Shown here: piece after piece, positions 6,064-7,567 of the stretch
Layout: every line of letters starts with the position of its first letter
Position numbering within the stretch: the stretch's first letter is position 1
NCBI GenBank assembly: GCA_027341705.1
Contig: DAIELO010000051.1
Coordinates: 1 to 7,567, forward strand
Source: Caryophanales bacterium
Lineage (GTDB): Bacteria; Bacillota; Bacilli; Alicyclobacillales; SLC66
Direction: 5' to 3'
Length of the DNA stretch: 7,567 nucleotides
Position numbers and translations under genes: made by a program
The notes under the pieces: generated by a model
What the model was told of the DNA's origin: nothing
Databases searched by the model: none
The model's input: only the letters and a program-made list of their open reading frames with translations

Positions 6064-7365
6064 TTACTCCCTTTCCTCAACCGCCTTGGCGTGCGTCTCA
6101 AACCCTTCCATTTTGGCAAACGACGCAGCGAGTTTACGCACTTTTTGAAACCCTTCCTTACTTACATAACCAATCGAAGACCGTTTCATAAAATCATGAA
6201 TAGAGACAGCAGAAATCGTGCGCGCATTACGTCCGGTGGGCAAAATTGCATTTGGCCCTAGTAAAAAATTACATAGTGTAATCGGTGTATGATCGCCGAG
6301 CAGAATTTCCCCCGCATTATCTATTTGTGGCAAAAGTGCGAACGGCTCTCGCACCTGTACCTCCATGTGTTCTGGCGCATACGCGTTGACAAAATCAATC
6401 GCTTCACTCATGGTGTCAAATTCAAGGATTCCACCATAGCGCGCAAACACGGTAGAGACAAACTCGCGCCGCTTATCACTTTGAATTTCCCCGATCAATT
6501 GGATCAGTTCACGTTCCACTGCAGTCGCTAGATCGGCACTAGGTGTCACAAGGAGGGAGGCGCTATCTGGCCCATGCTCTGCCTCAATCATCAGATCTAG
6601 TGCGACGTTGTGCGGATTGGCTCCCTCATCCGCGAGAATAATCGCTTCACTTGGACCCGCGGGAACGCCAGGATCAATCATCCCTGCAAGCAATCGTTTC
6701 GCGGCGGTGACATACGGGTTACCAGGACCAATCACTTTGGCACATTTGGGCACGCTCTCAGTTCCATAAGCGACAGCGGCAATCGCTTGCGCTCCTCCCA
6801 CTTTGTAAATTTCACGGAGTCCCAAAAGTTGTGCGACATACAGTATCGCGGGGTCGACTTCGCCTTGCTCATTAGGCGGCGTGACCACAATAATACGTGG
6901 CACACCCGCCACTACAGCAGGAGTCCCCAACATCAGCAACACGGAAGGGAAACTCCCCTTACCGCGCGGCACGTACAGCGCCACGTCAGTGATCGGAGTC
7001 ACTTTTTCCCCCGCCATGATACCTTGATCGACTTCCATCATCCAAATTGGTTCCGGCTTTTGTGCCGTGTGAAATCGACGAATATTTTGAGCCGCATAAC
7101 TCAGCGTTTGTGCCATTTCATCAGTGACTTTTGCTAATCCCCGTTGCCACTCATCATCAGACACACGTAACCCACTTTGGGGCAACACGACATGATCAAA
7201 TTGCGCCGTATACTCAATTAGCGCTGCGTCTCCTCTGAGTCGCACCGCTTCAATGATGGGCAACACCGTTTGCACCTGATCGCTAATATCTGCGCTTGCC
7301 CGCGTCATGATTTGATTTTTTTGTTCAATCGCAAGTTCTCGCCATACCCAACGATTCACAGACAT
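6064..7365 (-). CDS. HisD-family (histidinol dehydrogenase-like) NAD-dependent dehydrogenase, divergent active site
   Basis: This 433-residue protein is full length for HisD, a cytoplasmic zinc enzyme that oxidises histidinol to histidine with two NAD. Family signatures include YVPRGKG (131-137), VGGAQAIAA (189-197), GPGNPYVTAAKR (213-224), GPSEAII (237-243), EAEHGPD (261-267), APEHMEVQ (330-337) with the catalytic pair E332-H333, LLGPNAILPTG (368-378) and EGFETHA (420-426). By spacing, E. coli zinc ligands Q259, H262, D360 and H419 correspond to E261, H264, N366 and H425, and substrate-contacting H367 corresponds to A373. Two ligands and that histidine are therefore changed, as in HisD paralogs with other alcohol substrates. 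The start is ATG 7365, with GAGGGG seven bases upstream; an in-frame ATG at 7392 lies in a hairpin loop without a ribosome site. Automated annotation would say hisD; histidine synthesis itself is doubtful. Confidence 0.85.
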   Translation of the reverse strand: MSVNRWVWRELAIEQKNQIMTRASADISDQVQTVLPIIEAVRLRGDAALIEYTAQFDHVVLPQSGLRVSDDEWQRGLAKVTDEMAQTLSYAAQNIRRFHTAQKPEPIWMMEVDQGIMAGEKVTPITDVALYVPRGKGSFPSVLLMLGTPAVVAGVPRIIVVTPPNEQGEVDPAILYVAQLLGLREIYKVGGAQAIAAVAYGTESVPKCAKVIGPGNPYVTAAKRLLAGMIDPGVPAGPSEAIILADEGANPHNVALDLMIEAEHGPDSASLLVTPSADLATAVERELIQLIGEIQSDKRREFVSTVFARYGGILEFDTMSEAIDFVNAYAPEHMEVQVREPFALLPQIDNAGEILLGDHTPITLCNFLLGPNAILPTGRNARTISAVSIHDFMKRSSIGYVSKEGFQKVRKLAASFAKMEGFETHAKAVEERE

Positions 7366-7372
7366 CGATAAT

Positions 7373-7418
7373 CCCCTCAAATCCTTTAGCATATTAGTAT
7401 ACTAAAGGATTTGAGGGG
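7373..7418. repeat. Perfect 17-bp inverted repeat covering the HisD-like ribosome binding site
   Basis: The left arm CCCCTCAAATCCTTTAG (7373-7389) is the exact reverse complement of bases 7402-7418, with a 12-base spacer (7390-7401). On minus-strand RNA the second arm contains AAAGGA and GAGGGG, the ribosome site of the HisD-like gene, which would be fully paired. The first arm begins nine bases after the thioesterase stop. No T-run follows on either strand, so an ordinary intrinsic terminator is unlikely. It may be a translational switch, a coupling device, a protein-binding operator or a remnant of a mobile palindrome. Confidence 0.85.
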
Positions 7419-7427
7419 CATTGTCTA

Positions 7428-7567
7428 CTATTTCCCTGCTGGATTCGGCAATTTATGCTTGTTAGGGTTCAGTGGTACCACTGCCACGGTGCATCGAGAC
7501 ACGCAAACTAGTCGCTGATTTTCATCGACTATGCGAATATCCCAGACAAATGTACTTTTCCCACTGT
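7428..7567 (-). CDS. Hotdog-fold (PaaI-like) thioesterase, C-terminal part (runs off the right edge)
   Basis: Only the last 45 residues are visible. They read STFVWDIRIVDENQ, then RLVCVSRCTVAVVPL, then a short proline- and lysine-containing tail. A strand with W-x-(I/V)-x-(I/V)-x-D-E, followed by R-L-V-x-V-S-R-x-T-x-A-V-V, is typical of the last two beta strands of PaaI-type 4HBT acyl-CoA thioesterases. The catalytic region is outside the window, so the substrate cannot be judged. The gene ends in two tandem TAG stops (7430-7425). The HisD-like gene begins 62 bases downstream on the same strand, so the thioesterase may head or belong to the same operon, with the inverted repeat between them. 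Confidence 0.7.
   Translation of the reverse strand, partial: SGKSTFVWDIRIVDENQRLVCVSRCTVAVVPLNPNKHKLPNPAGK

Noticed and set aside
6610..7137. Plus-strand open frame of 175 codons
   Set aside because: It lies wholly antisense to the well-supported HisD-like gene, and its translation shows no recognisable domain or ribosome site.
6064..7392. HisD-like start at the upstream ATG 7392
   Set aside because: That ATG lies in the hairpin loop and has no ribosome site, while ATG 7365 has GAGGGG seven bases upstream and gives the normal family length.
4486..7392. An ordinary histidine biosynthesis operon fragment
   Set aside because: HisD followed by HisB is the normal Firmicutes order, but both proteins lack residues conserved in the biosynthetic enzymes and no other his gene follows. 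I therefore treat it as a paralog cluster.
7373..7418. Inverted repeat as a rho-independent terminator of the thioesterase gene
   Set aside because: The stem is strong, but no T-run follows on either strand and the loop is 12 bases long. It also contains the ribosome site of the next gene. Termination is not excluded but is not the simplest reading.
7396..7427. Promoter for the HisD-like gene (TAGACA with TAGTAT or TATACT) overlapping the inverted repeat
   Set aside because: TAGACA (7427-7422) with TAGTAT (7404-7399) has 17-base spacing, but the -10 is weak and it overlaps the thioesterase stop. It is possible but not strong enough to list as a feature.

Overview
The window looks like chromosomal DNA of a spore-forming member of the Bacillales. 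Evidence: strong GGAGG-type ribosome binding sites, a BkdR-type regulator beside a DUF2627 (YqzF-like) membrane protein, as near the bkd locus of Bacillus subtilis, and a spore-germination-type family 18 glycosidase behind a possible sigma-E promoter. The composition looks moderate (estimated by eye). An acidophilic Alicyclobacillaceae-type genome is possible, but that is only a guess. There are ten protein genes, two of them cut by the window edges, and no RNA gene, insertion sequence, CRISPR array or gene-free stretch over 300 bases.

Layout. Bases 1-448 (minus) hold the N-terminal part of a regulator with a Rossmann-like domain followed by a PAS domain. Divergent from it is a two-helix DUF2627 protein (541-798). 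A molybdenum cofactor block follows: moaB/mogA (minus, 795-1298) diverges from a fused moaD-moaE gene (1414-2118) and a MoeB/ThiF-type adenylyltransferase gene (2135-2908). Together these cover sulfur-carrier activation, molybdopterin synthase and molybdopterin adenylylation. MoaA and MoaC, which make the precursor, are not in the window. A bidirectional hairpin terminator separates this block from a 59-residue unknown protein (minus, 2947-3126). Divergent from that is a membrane-anchored GH18 protein (3290-4489).

The right half is a compact minus-strand cluster read from 7567 down to 4486: the end of a hotdog thioesterase gene, a HisD-family gene, a HisB-family gene and a HAD hydrolase gene. 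HisD and HisB lie 4 bases apart, and HisB and HAD overlap as ATGA. Both His-like proteins have lost residues that are conserved in the true histidine enzymes: two of four zinc ligands and a substrate histidine in HisD, and one histidine of the first HHxxE metal motif in HisB. The HAD protein has an unusually large insert. This suggests a paralogous, histidine-like pathway of unknown substrate. The HisD ribosome binding site lies inside a perfect 17-bp inverted repeat.

Gene packing is tight. Two convergent pairs (795-798 and 4486-4489) each overlap by the same four bases, TTAG, which supply both stop codons and leave no room for a terminator.
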